A DNA stretch of 64,000 nt. It comes from Sphingobacterium sp. GTDB taxonomy: Bacteria > Bacteroidota > Bacteroidia > Sphingobacteriales > Sphingobacteriaceae. The translations under genes were made by a program, and so were the position numbers. The notes under the pieces were generated by a model. It did not search any database. It worked only from the letters and a program-made list of their open reading frames with translations, and was not told the origin of the DNA. Numbering within the stretch: the first letter of the stretch is position 1; every line of letters starts with the position of its first letter. Shown here piece by piece: positions 7,984-15,702 of this stretch. The stretch is taken from positions 496,001 to 560,000 of the forward strand of contig JAITTY010000006.1 in the NCBI GenBank assembly GCA_031286695.1, read 5' to 3'.

Positions 7984-9345
7984 ATGATGAAGACAAATAT
8001 AATTTCAGCCATCCTATGCTGTTTTTTGATGACCTTGATGGGTTGTAACAAATTCTTGGATGAGAAATCCAAAAGTTCATTGGCAGTTCCTAAAACATTG
8101 AAAGATCTACAGGCTTTAATGGATTATGAGCTCTATACCGTTCGCAGCTTTCCGATTGAGATGGATGTCGCCTCTGATTATTATTTTATGAACGATAAAG
8201 ATGTGAAGAGTTTGGCTGCAGAATTAAGTGATATTTATCTATTGAACAACGAACAGACTAAATTGACAGACTGGACCGAAAGCTACAAGAAGATTATGTA
8301 TGCGAATATTGTTTTGGATAATATCGATCAGGCGGATTTAGACGGTATGTCAAATTCGGACAGGGATGTGGTCAAGGGAACGGCGTTGTTTCATAGGGGA
8401 TGGAATTTTTTCTGGCTGGCACAGGAGTTTTCGCAGGCTTATGAAGCCGGTACTGCAAAGAATGAACTTGGTATCCCTCTTCGTACGACCTCCGATATCA
8501 ATGTTAGCTTTCAACGTGCTAATCTGGAGGATACTTTTTCCCAGATCACCAAAGACCTTCGGGATGCGGCCGGTCTGCTTCCCAATCTGCCGCTCAAAAA
8601 GACGAGACCGTCCAAAGCTGCCGCTTATGCTGTACTGGCCAGGGTGTTCCTCTACATGGGGAATGTGAGCGAGGCCTTAAATTATGCGAATCTTTCCTTA
8701 GCGATCCAAAAGGATCTTATTGATTATCGGACGGTGTCGCCAACAGCAGCAATTCCATTTGAATTAATGAATAAAGAAGTTATTTTTCATAGCGGTATGG
8801 CTTCGTCAGGCGGTATATTTACAGGAACCAAATCTTTAGTCGATACAGTACTGTTTGAAAAATACAACGAGGGTGATTTGAGGAAGATATTGTATTACAA
8901 AAAAAATGCAAATAGATTCTACAATTTCAAAGGGAATTATGCGGGTGCAATAGGAACCTATGCATTTTGTGGCCTTGCAGTAGATGAACTTTATTTGATT
9001 AAAGCGGAATGTGAAGCAAGGTCAGATCAGTTGATTAATGCTGGTAATACGATGGTTGAATTGTTGAAAGCACGTTATGAAACGGGCAAGCTACCCATTG
9101 TCCCCACAGGAAAGACTGAACTGATTGAATTTATATTGAACGAACGTAAAAAGGAACTGGCTTTTCGCTTTGGTACGCGATGGTCGGATATAAAACGGCT
9201 AAACAAGCATTATAATGCGGCTATTCGTGTAAACCGCTTGTTTGATGGTAAGGAATATGTGCTTGAACCAAATGATAAGCGTTTTGCCCTATTGATCCCG
9301 TACTCGGTTGTCGTTGCTGGAGGGCTTATCCAGAATCCACGATAG
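7984..9345 (+). CDS. SusD/RagB-family nutrient-binding lipoprotein
   Basis: About 453 residues from ATG 7984 (the next codon is also ATG). An in-frame ATG at 7969 inside the SusC end is less likely because it would put extra residues before the signal sequence. The signal peptide ends in the lipobox LMGC with C21, then NKFLDEKSKSS, a typical SusD N-terminus. TPR-like helices fill the middle, and the C-terminus has NERKKELAFRFGTRWSDIKR, the characteristic SusD/RagB motif. It is a surface-exposed lipoprotein that closes over the partner SusC and captures ligand. It is followed at 9347 by an intrinsic terminator that ends the three-gene operon. Confidence 0.93.
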   Translation: MMKTNIISAILCCFLMTLMGCNKFLDEKSKSSLAVPKTLKDLQALMDYELYTVRSFPIEMDVASDYYFMNDKDVKSLAAELSDIYLLNNEQTKLTDWTESYKKIMYANIVLDNIDQADLDGMSNSDRDVVKGTALFHRGWNFFWLAQEFSQAYEAGTAKNELGIPLRTTSDINVSFQRANLEDTFSQITKDLRDAAGLLPNLPLKKTRPSKAAAYAVLARVFLYMGNVSEALNYANLSLAIQKDLIDYRTVSPTAAIPFELMNKEVIFHSGMASSGGIFTGTKSLVDTVLFEKYNEGDLRKILYYKKNANRFYNFKGNYAGAIGTYAFCGLAVDELYLIKAECEARSDQLINAGNTMVELLKARYETGKLPIVPTGKTELIEFILNERKKELAFRFGTRWSDIKRLNKHYNAAIRVNRLFDGKEYVLEPNDKRFALLIPYSVVVAGGLIQNPR

Positions 9346-9346
9346 A

Positions 9347-9383
9347 TAGGAAAGGGCGCAAAGCCGCCCTTTCCTATTTTTTT
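9347..9383 (+). terminator. Intrinsic terminator after SusD
   Basis: TAGGAAAGGGCG (9347-9358) pairs perfectly with CGCCCTTTCCTA (9365-9376), followed by seven T. It closes the TlpA/SusC/SusD operon. Confidence 0.9.
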
Positions 9384-9390
9384 GCAGATC

Positions 9391-9720
9391 TTAATTTTCT
9401 GCGCGATAGAACACATGACTAGTTGGCGTTCCCGAATTGATTTCAGATTTCAGCTCGTTTGTCATTTGTGGTTTACCAGTACCGTCATTTTCAGCTTTTA
9501 TGCCACAGAGCACTTCGTCGCTTGGACATAATGTCGCAATATCTCCCGAATAGGGCTGGTAATTGTTTGGGTTGGTCAGATCACCACTTGGATTAATGAC
9601 CTCCCACGATTGCTCAGTAGTGCTTGTTGCTTTTTTACTGATTTCATTGGCGTGTCCAACATAGACACCCAATCCTAAAATTGCTCCCAAAATTGGAACA
9701 AATAATTTTACTTTTTTCAT
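9391..9720 (-). CDS. DUF6520-family small exported protein
   Basis: A 109-residue protein with an N-terminal signal sequence (KKVKLFVPILGAILGLGVYVGHA) and a short mature part with two cysteines in 'LCPSDEVLCGI', the layout I associate with DUF6520 of Bacteroidota. The function is unknown. It starts at ATG 9720. It shares strand and neighbourhood with the MauE-like membrane protein gene upstream (195 bp gap), an association often seen for this family. The pair of cysteines may be a disulfide in the periplasm; the MauE/DoxX-like neighbour would fit a redox link, which is inference. Confidence 0.75.
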   Translation of the reverse strand: MKKVKLFVPILGAILGLGVYVGHANEISKKATSTTEQSWEVINPSGDLTNPNNYQPYSGDIATLCPSDEVLCGIKAENDGTGKPQMTNELKSEINSGTPTSHVFYRAEN

Positions 9721-9915
9721 GTCGATAATTTTTAAAGTTTATAAAAACAGGTCGGTAGCTTTTTTGCTCTTAACTATCCTGTCCCGGTGACTTGCCCTGT
9801 CGTAAGTTTATCTTGATATCTGAATTGTCGCAATCCCGAAAGAAGATAACATTGAACCGTAGACTACCTTTCCTGCTTGGCCGAACCCTCGTCAGAGTTC
9901 GCTATGCATAGTTTT

Positions 9916-10446
9916 TTATTTCTGTTTTTTTAGTTTGTATTCCATTAGCTTTAGTTTATACTCCATCAGCCATGCCGGTGCCGCAAATAAAGTAACCGCC
10001 AGATTGAACAGGAAATGCTGCTTCCAGCTCATCTTTTCAAATACTTTTCCGCAGGCACAGGGCACATAGCCATAGATTTCGATATAAGCCAGATAGGCAT
10101 AAATCGTGTAGGCCGTCATCAGTACAAGCGCCAGACCCAAGCCCCATATTCTTACCTGGGGTATGCACATCAATAAAACTGCGCCCAGCTCTAACGTCGG
10201 AAGCAAGTAGCTCAATAGGGGCATTGACCAGTGTGGGAGCGGCTGTTTGTGAAGCTGACTGACAAAAGCTGCATGATTGAATACCTTTCCAAGTCCCGTG
10301 AAGAAAAGTAATAGGATCAGAAGAACCAAGGCTGTCAGAATATAGATCTCCCTGCAGCTTTGCCATTTTGCTCCCCGAGTTTTTTTTGTGCCTGTGCTTG
10401 CTGCCGCATCTCCATCATGCTCTATATATTTTTGACTATGTTCCAT
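9916..10446 (-). CDS. MauE/DoxX-like membrane protein
   Basis: A 176-residue integral membrane protein with four hydrophobic segments at about 33-52, 76-95, 100-122 and 143-160. The CAC pair (C130, C132) in 'GYVPCACGKVFEKMSW' and the following 'KQHFLFNLA' are typical of the Bacteroidota MauE/DoxX-like redox-associated family (MauE is needed for assembly of methylamine dehydrogenase; DsbD/VKOR-like roles are proposed for relatives). The extreme C-terminus carries an exact tandem repeat of LMEYKLK (a 21-bp duplication with drift at DNA level). It lies between the DUF6520 peptide and an unknown gene, all on the minus strand. The assignment to a membrane redox protein is fairly firm; the partner is not known. 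Confidence 0.8.
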   Translation of the reverse strand: MEHSQKYIEHDGDAAASTGTKKTRGAKWQSCREIYILTALVLLILLLFFTGLGKVFNHAAFVSQLHKQPLPHWSMPLLSYLLPTLELGAVLLMCIPQVRIWGLGLALVLMTAYTIYAYLAYIEIYGYVPCACGKVFEKMSWKQHFLFNLAVTLFAAPAWLMEYKLKLMEYKLKKQK

Positions 10447-10565
10447 TGTCTTGTTGATTATTTGCTTACCAAATTTTATAAGGCTAAGTTACGGCGGCAT
10501 AGCCCCTCGCCGTTAGGCCGGAGATGACTATACGATAGGCCGTTTTTGCTATTCGCCCCATGTTG

Positions 10566-11390
10566 TTATTCGCAGTAATCTTCCAGCCGATAGGGATAGC
10601 CTTTTGGAAATTCATCGTAGCTATGCAGATAGCCCAATATAATGGGACAGATCTTGTACCGGTTGAACAGCTTGACTACAGCGGGCAGATCAAAAGGATT
10701 GTCTACCTGCGCGGTGTATGGGCTGATAATCTCAATAATCTGCAGTTCCAGCTCCGCCTGTTGCTTCTCTTTTTCAGCGGGATCAAGGCCGCTGTAAAAG
10801 ATCGCACTGTGTGCATCCTGCAGTTCAGCTATCTCCAGCAGCTCCATATCCCAATAATCCAGCTTAAAGCCATGGCTCCGCAGGATCGCAAAGAGGGCTT
10901 CCATGCAATGATGTAGCTCCATATCTTCCAGCAGCCGGAAGGGGCAGGGGGGAAGTAGTCTATAGCTGTTGCGGTCTTTACCTTTGTCGAGCTGCCGGCG
11001 CTTGGCCGCCACCTGAAAGACCGTCGCAATCATATCATCGGGGTTAATATAATACGATTCCAGATCGTCGGGCCGATAGATGACCGAAGCAAGGGTAATC
11101 TCAGACAGGATAATGGCCAGCAGGTAAAAAAGCTCCAGTTCGCTATGCTGTGCCGGAGGAAAGCTGCTGCTGAAATACTGATCAAAACTGATATAATCTT
11201 CGGGCTGAATGTTGTCCAGAAAGGCATCATAGAGTTCCTGTCTGTGAATGAGCAGCTCTTGGTGTGTAAGTCCGCTCTCCCAACCCTCGGGGGTAATGGT
11301 CTTCATCAGCCGCGGGATCATATCGTAGCAGTCTTGAAGTATATTGTAAAGACAGGCGCGTTCGAGCTTTTTGTTGTTGTAAAATTTCAT
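10566..11390 (-). CDS. Hypothetical protein, 274 aa
   Basis: A soluble, acidic, helix-rich protein starting MKFYNNKKLERA at ATG 11390. I do not recognise a family. It has no signal peptide or membrane segment. Notable are a 'CPFRLLEDMELHHCMEALFAILRSHG' region near residues 150-175 and a C-terminus rich in Tyr and Pro (FPKGYPYRLEDYCE). The gene lies 28 bp after the AraC-type regulator gene on the same strand, so the two are probably co-transcribed. The GC of this stretch is clearly higher than at the left end of the window. Function cannot be stated. Confidence 0.7.
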   Translation of the reverse strand: MKFYNNKKLERACLYNILQDCYDMIPRLMKTITPEGWESGLTHQELLIHRQELYDAFLDNIQPEDYISFDQYFSSSFPPAQHSELELFYLLAIILSEITLASVIYRPDDLESYYINPDDMIATVFQVAAKRRQLDKGKDRNSYRLLPPCPFRLLEDMELHHCMEALFAILRSHGFKLDYWDMELLEIAELQDAHSAIFYSGLDPAEKEKQQAELELQIIEIISPYTAQVDNPFDLPAVVKLFNRYKICPIILGYLHSYDEFPKGYPYRLEDYCE

Positions 11391-11418
11391 ATACGTTGTT
11401 TATCTATTGATTGAAGGT

Positions 11419-12408
11419 TTATTGGTGGGACTGCTGTTGGATGTATTTTTTATATTGGCCCGTGGTCATACCGCTCATTCGGCGGATAAACCGGTTCATC
11501 TCGCTGATACCACTAAATCCGGCCTGCTCGGCCGCGGCCGCCTGCTTTTCATTTTCGGCCAGCAAAAGACCGATATGCTGCAATAGCAGCCTGTTGCGGT
11601 CATCGCGCATGCTGATGCCATGGTAGGCATGGTAGTTTCGGCTCAGCGAAGCATGGTCCGTCCGTAGTAACTTGGCAATTTCCATCAGCCGGGCTTTGGC
11701 GCCTTCGTGTACGATAAGCAGTTCGAGCAGCTGCCGTGCCTGCTCGGGCAGTGGAAGATTGGACGGCTGCTCCAGCAGTTTGAAACGGCTCAGGTTGATC
11801 AGAAATATAAGGTGCTTGAGCAGGATATGCTCATTGTCGAGGATGTGGGGATTAAGTCGGCTAAAGATAAGCCGGAGGTAATCAACCGTGCCACTGCCCA
11901 CACGAAAACCGATGCTCTTGATCGGATAGGGGGAGCGCTCCTTTTTGGCCTGGATCAGGGGGATCAGGAATCTGAAATGCTGCAGGGCCGGGGGCCTGAA
12001 CATACCGGCATCGACTACAAAACCGACGAGGATATGATGTCCCACAGGCAGGTGCAGGCTATACTGGCCCCGCGCCAGGTAAAAGTAGCTGCCATGGCCC
12101 GGCGGGATCTCGATCACAAAATCCTCGTCGGCCTGCTTGGCAAAGATGGTCTGCTGGCTGAACAGGGGGTAGATCAAGTGTAGGTCTTCCAGGATGATCT
12201 CGATCGGGATATCCAATGCTTCCCTGATCCAGTACTCGTAGTAGTAGAGGTAGGCAAATCGCCCGTCAAAGGTCTGCTCGCTCACTTGGTTGTGGGGGGA
12301 CTCCCAATGCTGTGGCTGGGCATGGCGTATAGGGAAAGTTATTGCTTGTCTGGGGCAAGAAACTAAACTATAATCGGGGCCTAGGCTGAAAGTATAGGGT
12401 TTTATCAT
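11419..12408 (-). CDS. AraC-family transcriptional regulator
   Basis: A 329-residue protein. The N-terminal two thirds is a ligand/oligomerisation-type region with no motif I can name. The C-terminal third (about 225-325) has two helix-turn-helix units: 'LMEIAKLLRTDHASLSRNYHAYHGISM' and 'AEQAGFSGISEMNRFIRRMSGMTTGQYKKYIQ', the usual AraC/XylS arrangement ending in 'F-x-R-x-x-G-x-T-P/T-x-x-Y'. The ATG at 12408 faces the peptide gene at 12726 across a 317-bp divergent region, so it is a candidate controller of the plus-strand peptide/kinase set as well as of its own downstream gene. Confidence 0.85.
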   Translation of the reverse strand: MIKPYTFSLGPDYSLVSCPRQAITFPIRHAQPQHWESPHNQVSEQTFDGRFAYLYYYEYWIREALDIPIEIILEDLHLIYPLFSQQTIFAKQADEDFVIEIPPGHGSYFYLARGQYSLHLPVGHHILVGFVVDAGMFRPPALQHFRFLIPLIQAKKERSPYPIKSIGFRVGSGTVDYLRLIFSRLNPHILDNEHILLKHLIFLINLSRFKLLEQPSNLPLPEQARQLLELLIVHEGAKARLMEIAKLLRTDHASLSRNYHAYHGISMRDDRNRLLLQHIGLLLAENEKQAAAAEQAGFSGISEMNRFIRRMSGMTTGQYKKYIQQQSHQ

Positions 12409-12725
12409 CTTTTATTTATAAATAGTTAAGTTGATGATGTTAGGAAGATTAATTGTTGAATGCCAAATAAAATGCTAACTGACCTGTTTTTGGCGCTAGT
12501 TGACATCTTTTGGTCAAAACCGGTAATTCTTGTCATCTGGCTGGCAGGTAACAGCCCTGACTGTAAGCCAGCTGACAGCGTCCCTGTTATGTGTAATTTT
12601 TTTAGAAATTATTTAACTGTTCAAACATATTTGTCATCGTTGGAACCAATGGGAGTATTCATGTGCCCGAGTGCAGGAAGGTACAGCCTGCGCAAAGGCC
12701 GATTATTAATTTTAGACCTTATGAA
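12409..12725. other. Divergent intergenic region (AraC / peptide gene)
   Basis: 317 bp between the AraC gene and the 46-codon peptide gene. It presumably holds both promoters. A frame spans it on the plus strand, but its composition looks non-coding (odd residue mix, no homologous look). No clear TAnnTTTG box or operator could be fixed by eye. Confidence 0.4.
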
Positions 12726-12866
12726 ATGAAAATCTTGAAAGAACAGATATTCAATGGAATGGACCAGGCACTGGAAGAGCAGGCCCTGCTCCAATGGGCC
12801 GAACTGCTGCCCTTTATCGCCAATGGAGACGATGATGCGGACAGTTGCCCCATCTTAGCTTTCTAA
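12726..12866 (+). CDS. 46-residue candidate peptide precursor with Cys-containing hydrophobic tail
   Basis: The ATG at 12726 opens a 46-codon frame; an upstream in-frame ATG at 12663 is possible, but the added 21 residues do not look like protein. The product has an amphipathic helical N-terminal part (MKILKEQIFNGMDQALEEQA, then a Leu/Trp/Phe-rich stretch), an acidic spacer NGDDDAD and the C-terminus SCPILAF. The split into leader, acidic hinge and short hydrophobic Cys-containing tail is what one expects of a secreted or modified peptide precursor (compare staphylococcal AgrD, where Cys plus four hydrophobic residues form the thiolactone). It is followed 72 bp later by an LpxL-fold enzyme, a kinase and a LytTR regulator. 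The role as a signal precursor is inference; there is no AgrB-like peptidase nearby. Confidence 0.55.
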   Translation: MKILKEQIFNGMDQALEEQALLQWAELLPFIANGDDDADSCPILAF

Positions 12867-12938
12867 TTTTTTGCAGCCAACCTTTTGGGCAGGGCAGGTC
12901 CGGACTGGGCCTTGCTCTCCCTTTTTTAAACGAAATAA

Positions 12939-13823
12939 ATGATGAATACCGACAATATTAATTCCTGGCCCTTTGCGCTGTTCTCGGCGCATATACACCG
13001 TTACCTTCCGCTATTGCCCTGGCAGGAGCATCCGGCACTTTATCAACGCTGGAAAAGCCATCATGAGCCCAGACCTGTTGAGTCCGTGCTGCAATGGGAT
13101 ATAGCCTCGCTTGAAAGTCTGAGGAATGGGACCCCCCGGATTCTGGTTCTGTTTCACCTGGGCATGCACGCCCAGATACCGCAGTTGCTGGCCGAGCAGG
13201 GCATTCAATTTGACCTTTTGCTGGATCGGAAGGTCTTTGTCCGATATCGGACGCTTTTAGCAGATCTACTGACTGCGAAGGCAGAGCAGGGAGACTGCTA
13301 CCGTTTTTTGATGAGCGACGATCCGCAGGTGCTGCTCAAAGCCCGTTCGACAATTCGGGCTGGCCGCCATCTGCTTGTATTTGCCGATGGTAATAGTGGT
13401 ACCTCCGACCTGATCGATAGGAAAGCAAAAATAGACTTTCTGGCAGCTGATCTCTATGTGCGCAAGGGAATAGGTTTACTCAGTGCTCTGCTCCGAACAC
13501 CTATTCTCCCGGTTTCGCATCAGATGGATGGCGATAAACTGCACTTGATTATCGCAGCAGCAATCGGGCAGCGACCTGATGAACAGCGGGAGCATTATGT
13601 GCAGCGCAGCATGCAGCAGCTTTACGACTTTCTGGGTGCAGAAATCTGCGCGGAGCCCTGGCGCTGGGAATGTTGGGGCTATCTACATGCGCTCAACTGT
13701 TATAAAATAATGCCACCTGCGCGGAATGAAATGGACCAGGAGGGGGAGGAAAATATCCGGGTAGCACTGGCTGAGAAGTATGGTGTTTTTAACCGAAAAC
13801 ATTTTTGTTATTTACTTGAATAA
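12939..13823 (+). CDS. LpxL/HtrB-fold acyltransferase-like protein
   Basis: A 294-residue protein (ATG 12939; the next codon is also ATG). The order of elements fits lauroyl/myristoyl acyltransferases of the LpxL/HtrB group: 'RILVLFHLGMHAQIPQLL' at the HX4(D/E) position, 'AGRHLLVFADGNSG' at the 'L-P-D-q' position, a stretch ending TPILPVSHQMDGDKLHL, and a C-terminal 'EPWRWECWGYLH' like the family's 'W-x-W-x-H-x-R'. The His of HX4(D/E) is present, but the acidic partner is Ala, so activity may be altered or lost. There is no obvious N-terminal membrane anchor, unlike LpxL. Its place between a small peptide and a two-component system suggests the peptide, not lipid A, as substrate or partner; this is inference. 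Confidence 0.65.
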   Translation: MMNTDNINSWPFALFSAHIHRYLPLLPWQEHPALYQRWKSHHEPRPVESVLQWDIASLESLRNGTPRILVLFHLGMHAQIPQLLAEQGIQFDLLLDRKVFVRYRTLLADLLTAKAEQGDCYRFLMSDDPQVLLKARSTIRAGRHLLVFADGNSGTSDLIDRKAKIDFLAADLYVRKGIGLLSALLRTPILPVSHQMDGDKLHLIIAAAIGQRPDEQREHYVQRSMQQLYDFLGAEICAEPWRWECWGYLHALNCYKIMPPARNEMDQEGEENIRVALAEKYGVFNRKHFCYLLE

Positions 13824-13863
13824 ATATTCTTAAATTGAATAAAATAACCAATAAACTATTTTT

Positions 13864-14889
13864 ATGAGAAAGACACTGAACCTAAGCTGTTCGTATCTTT
13901 TTATTTTCGTTTTCATGCTCTTCATCATCTGGTCTGCCAACCAGCTGTGGAACAGTAGGGCTATTCCGCCACTGCAGATATTCACAGCAGCAGGACTGTA
14001 TACCCTGTATAGCTATATGATCTTTCGGTTGATCCTGCTGTTCTGGAATGGAACGGGCCTGCAGAAGCTGCTGAGCGCTGGCTTGTATCTCTTGCTCACG
14101 CTGACGCTGTTCTTTTTTATGCGCAGCTTGATCTATGTGTTGCTTCCGCTTATTGGTATCCACTTTTCTCGGCGGACGCAGCCTGTGCAGCTGCCGCTGT
14201 TTCATTTCCATATGGCCGTCCGCTATCTGGTGGCTAATCTGCTGGCAGGTCTGTCTTTCTGGCGGTATCATGCTTTCCTGGCAAAGCGACAGAATGATAA
14301 ACTGAGCCGTGACCTGGAAATCTTTCGGGCAAGGCTGTTGGATATGCAGTATACCTCACATTTTTTGCGGTCGGTCTTTGTGACCAGCTTTGGTAAGGTG
14401 ATGATCGCTGGGGTACCGAAAAATCAGCGCATTAAAAGGGATGTCATGCAGTTTTTGGCGTACCTGATGCGCATTGAAGACATGGGGCAGGCGCAACCTT
14501 TTGATCTAGAACTGGATGAACTGCATTGTTTTATCCGATTGCTGCGCTTTCACTATGGTGAAAATGCCGTTTCCTATCAGGAAAGGGTAGCGGGGCAGCA
14601 TGATCGGGCTATTCCTGCAGGTGTTCTTTTCTTTCCGCTCGAAAACTGCCTCAAACATGGCAAGATAGATCTGGATAATCCGGTCGAGCTGCAGTTCATT
14701 GCCGACGGATCGGGCATAAACCTCTGTTGTAAAAACCGCTGGGCGCCCAAGCATAGCGGTATCAGCTCAGAAACAGGATTTACTCTGCTCGAAGCTAAGC
14801 TAAGGCAGGTCGATTATAAGTCTTCGGTAGAGAAGCTGCTGCAGGACGATACTTTTACCGTATGGATTAAACTTGATTTCAATAAATAA
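13864..14889 (+). CDS. Divergent LytS-type sensor histidine kinase
   Basis: A 341-residue protein with four hydrophobic segments in the first 135 residues (about 8-27, 36-61, 70-98, 117-134), then a short coiled coil (about 140-160) and a His_kinase/HATPase part. The LytS-type phospho-acceptor box, normally 'Q-I-x-P-H-F-L-F-N', reads MQYTSHFLRSVF: the His (H166) is kept, but Pro and Asn are replaced. The N-box is reduced to PLENCLKHGKID (E260, N261), and the G-box is 'SGISSETGFTLLEAKL'. It would sit in the inner membrane and pass phosphate to the LytTR regulator whose start lies 2 bp after its stop. It starts 40 bp after the acyltransferase-like gene. No large periplasmic sensor domain exists, so a membrane-active ligand is likely. 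Confidence 0.8.
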   Translation: MRKTLNLSCSYLFIFVFMLFIIWSANQLWNSRAIPPLQIFTAAGLYTLYSYMIFRLILLFWNGTGLQKLLSAGLYLLLTLTLFFFMRSLIYVLLPLIGIHFSRRTQPVQLPLFHFHMAVRYLVANLLAGLSFWRYHAFLAKRQNDKLSRDLEIFRARLLDMQYTSHFLRSVFVTSFGKVMIAGVPKNQRIKRDVMQFLAYLMRIEDMGQAQPFDLELDELHCFIRLLRFHYGENAVSYQERVAGQHDRAIPAGVLFFPLENCLKHGKIDLDNPVELQFIADGSGINLCCKNRWAPKHSGISSETGFTLLEAKLRQVDYKSSVEKLLQDDTFTVWIKLDFNK

Positions 14890-14891
14890 AC

Positions 14892-15635
14892 ATGAACAAA
14901 CTGAATTACCGATTACTGATCGTCGACGACGATCCCGATTCGCTGGAATATATTCTTCCTTCGCTGCGCGAGCTGCCCTTTATCCACGAAGAGATCAGCA
15001 TCGTCAACAGTCCTGCGCAGGCAATTGCCCATGTGAAGGAGAATGAAGTGGATATCCTGATGCTGGATATGGACCTGGGGCAGACTGACATGGATGGGAC
15101 CAAATTGGCACGCCTGATTCCCAATCCGCCGGTCATGGTGGCCTGTTCGGCTTATCCCAGCTATGTCTTTGAAGCCAATGAGGCGGGTATAGCCGCTTAT
15201 CTGAGCAAGACAACTAGTTTTAAGGTCCTCAAAACGGTCATGGAGGAAATGGTGGGAATGGCCGACCGAAAAGCCGAACTGCAGAGCCGGGATATACAGA
15301 GCCTCACGATGAAAAACCTGCAGAATGAAAAGGTCCTGATCGAAGTCGAACAGATCTATTATGCGTGCGTGGACGATGGTAAGCTGCAGATTTTTCTGAA
15401 AGACGAAAACCATCGATTTAACGGAACGCTGCAGGAACTATCGTCAAAACTGTCTGCACTGAAATTTGCCAGGTCGCGCCGCAATACGCTGGTCAATCTG
15501 GCCATGGTCGATCTGGTGCGCTCCACGGAACTCTATCTGATAAAACCGCTAGATGGTAAGCCTATTAGTATTTCGCGTACCTATCGGGCCAATTTTAAGC
15601 ATCGCTTTGATGCCTACCGGCAAAACAGTAAATAA
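14892..15635 (+). CDS. LytTR-family response regulator
   Basis: A 247-residue protein. The receiver domain (1-125) has the acidic pocket VDDD (12-14), phospho-acceptor D59 in 'DILMLDMDLG', S86 in place of the conserved Ser/Thr, and K106 in YLSKTT. The C-terminal LytTR DNA-binding domain (about 140-240) has 'VEQIYYACVDDGKLQIFLKDENH' and 'FARSRRNTLVNLAMVDLV', matching the LytTR pattern 'I-x-Y-I-x-s-x-g-x-y' and 'f-x-R-x-H-x-x-x-l-v-N'. It is translationally close to the kinase gene (2-bp gap). It probably regulates the genes around it, including the downstream HTH/lysis block starting 67 bp further on; targets cannot be seen directly. Confidence 0.92.
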   Translation: MNKLNYRLLIVDDDPDSLEYILPSLRELPFIHEEISIVNSPAQAIAHVKENEVDILMLDMDLGQTDMDGTKLARLIPNPPVMVACSAYPSYVFEANEAGIAAYLSKTTSFKVLKTVMEEMVGMADRKAELQSRDIQSLTMKNLQNEKVLIEVEQIYYACVDDGKLQIFLKDENHRFNGTLQELSSKLSALKFARSRRNTLVNLAMVDLVRSTELYLIKPLDGKPISISRTYRANFKHRFDAYRQNSK

Positions 15636-15702
15636 ACAACAGTACAACAGATAAAAGGGTATGGCTGCCCTCATTTCATGGTGTCGACCATAGAAATTTT
15701 AT

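Noticed and set aside
12460..12729. 89-codon plus-strand frame ahead of the peptide gene
   Set aside because: Covers the divergent promoter region, has an odd composition with scattered Cys and no conserved look, and overlaps the better-supported 46-codon peptide start in another phase.
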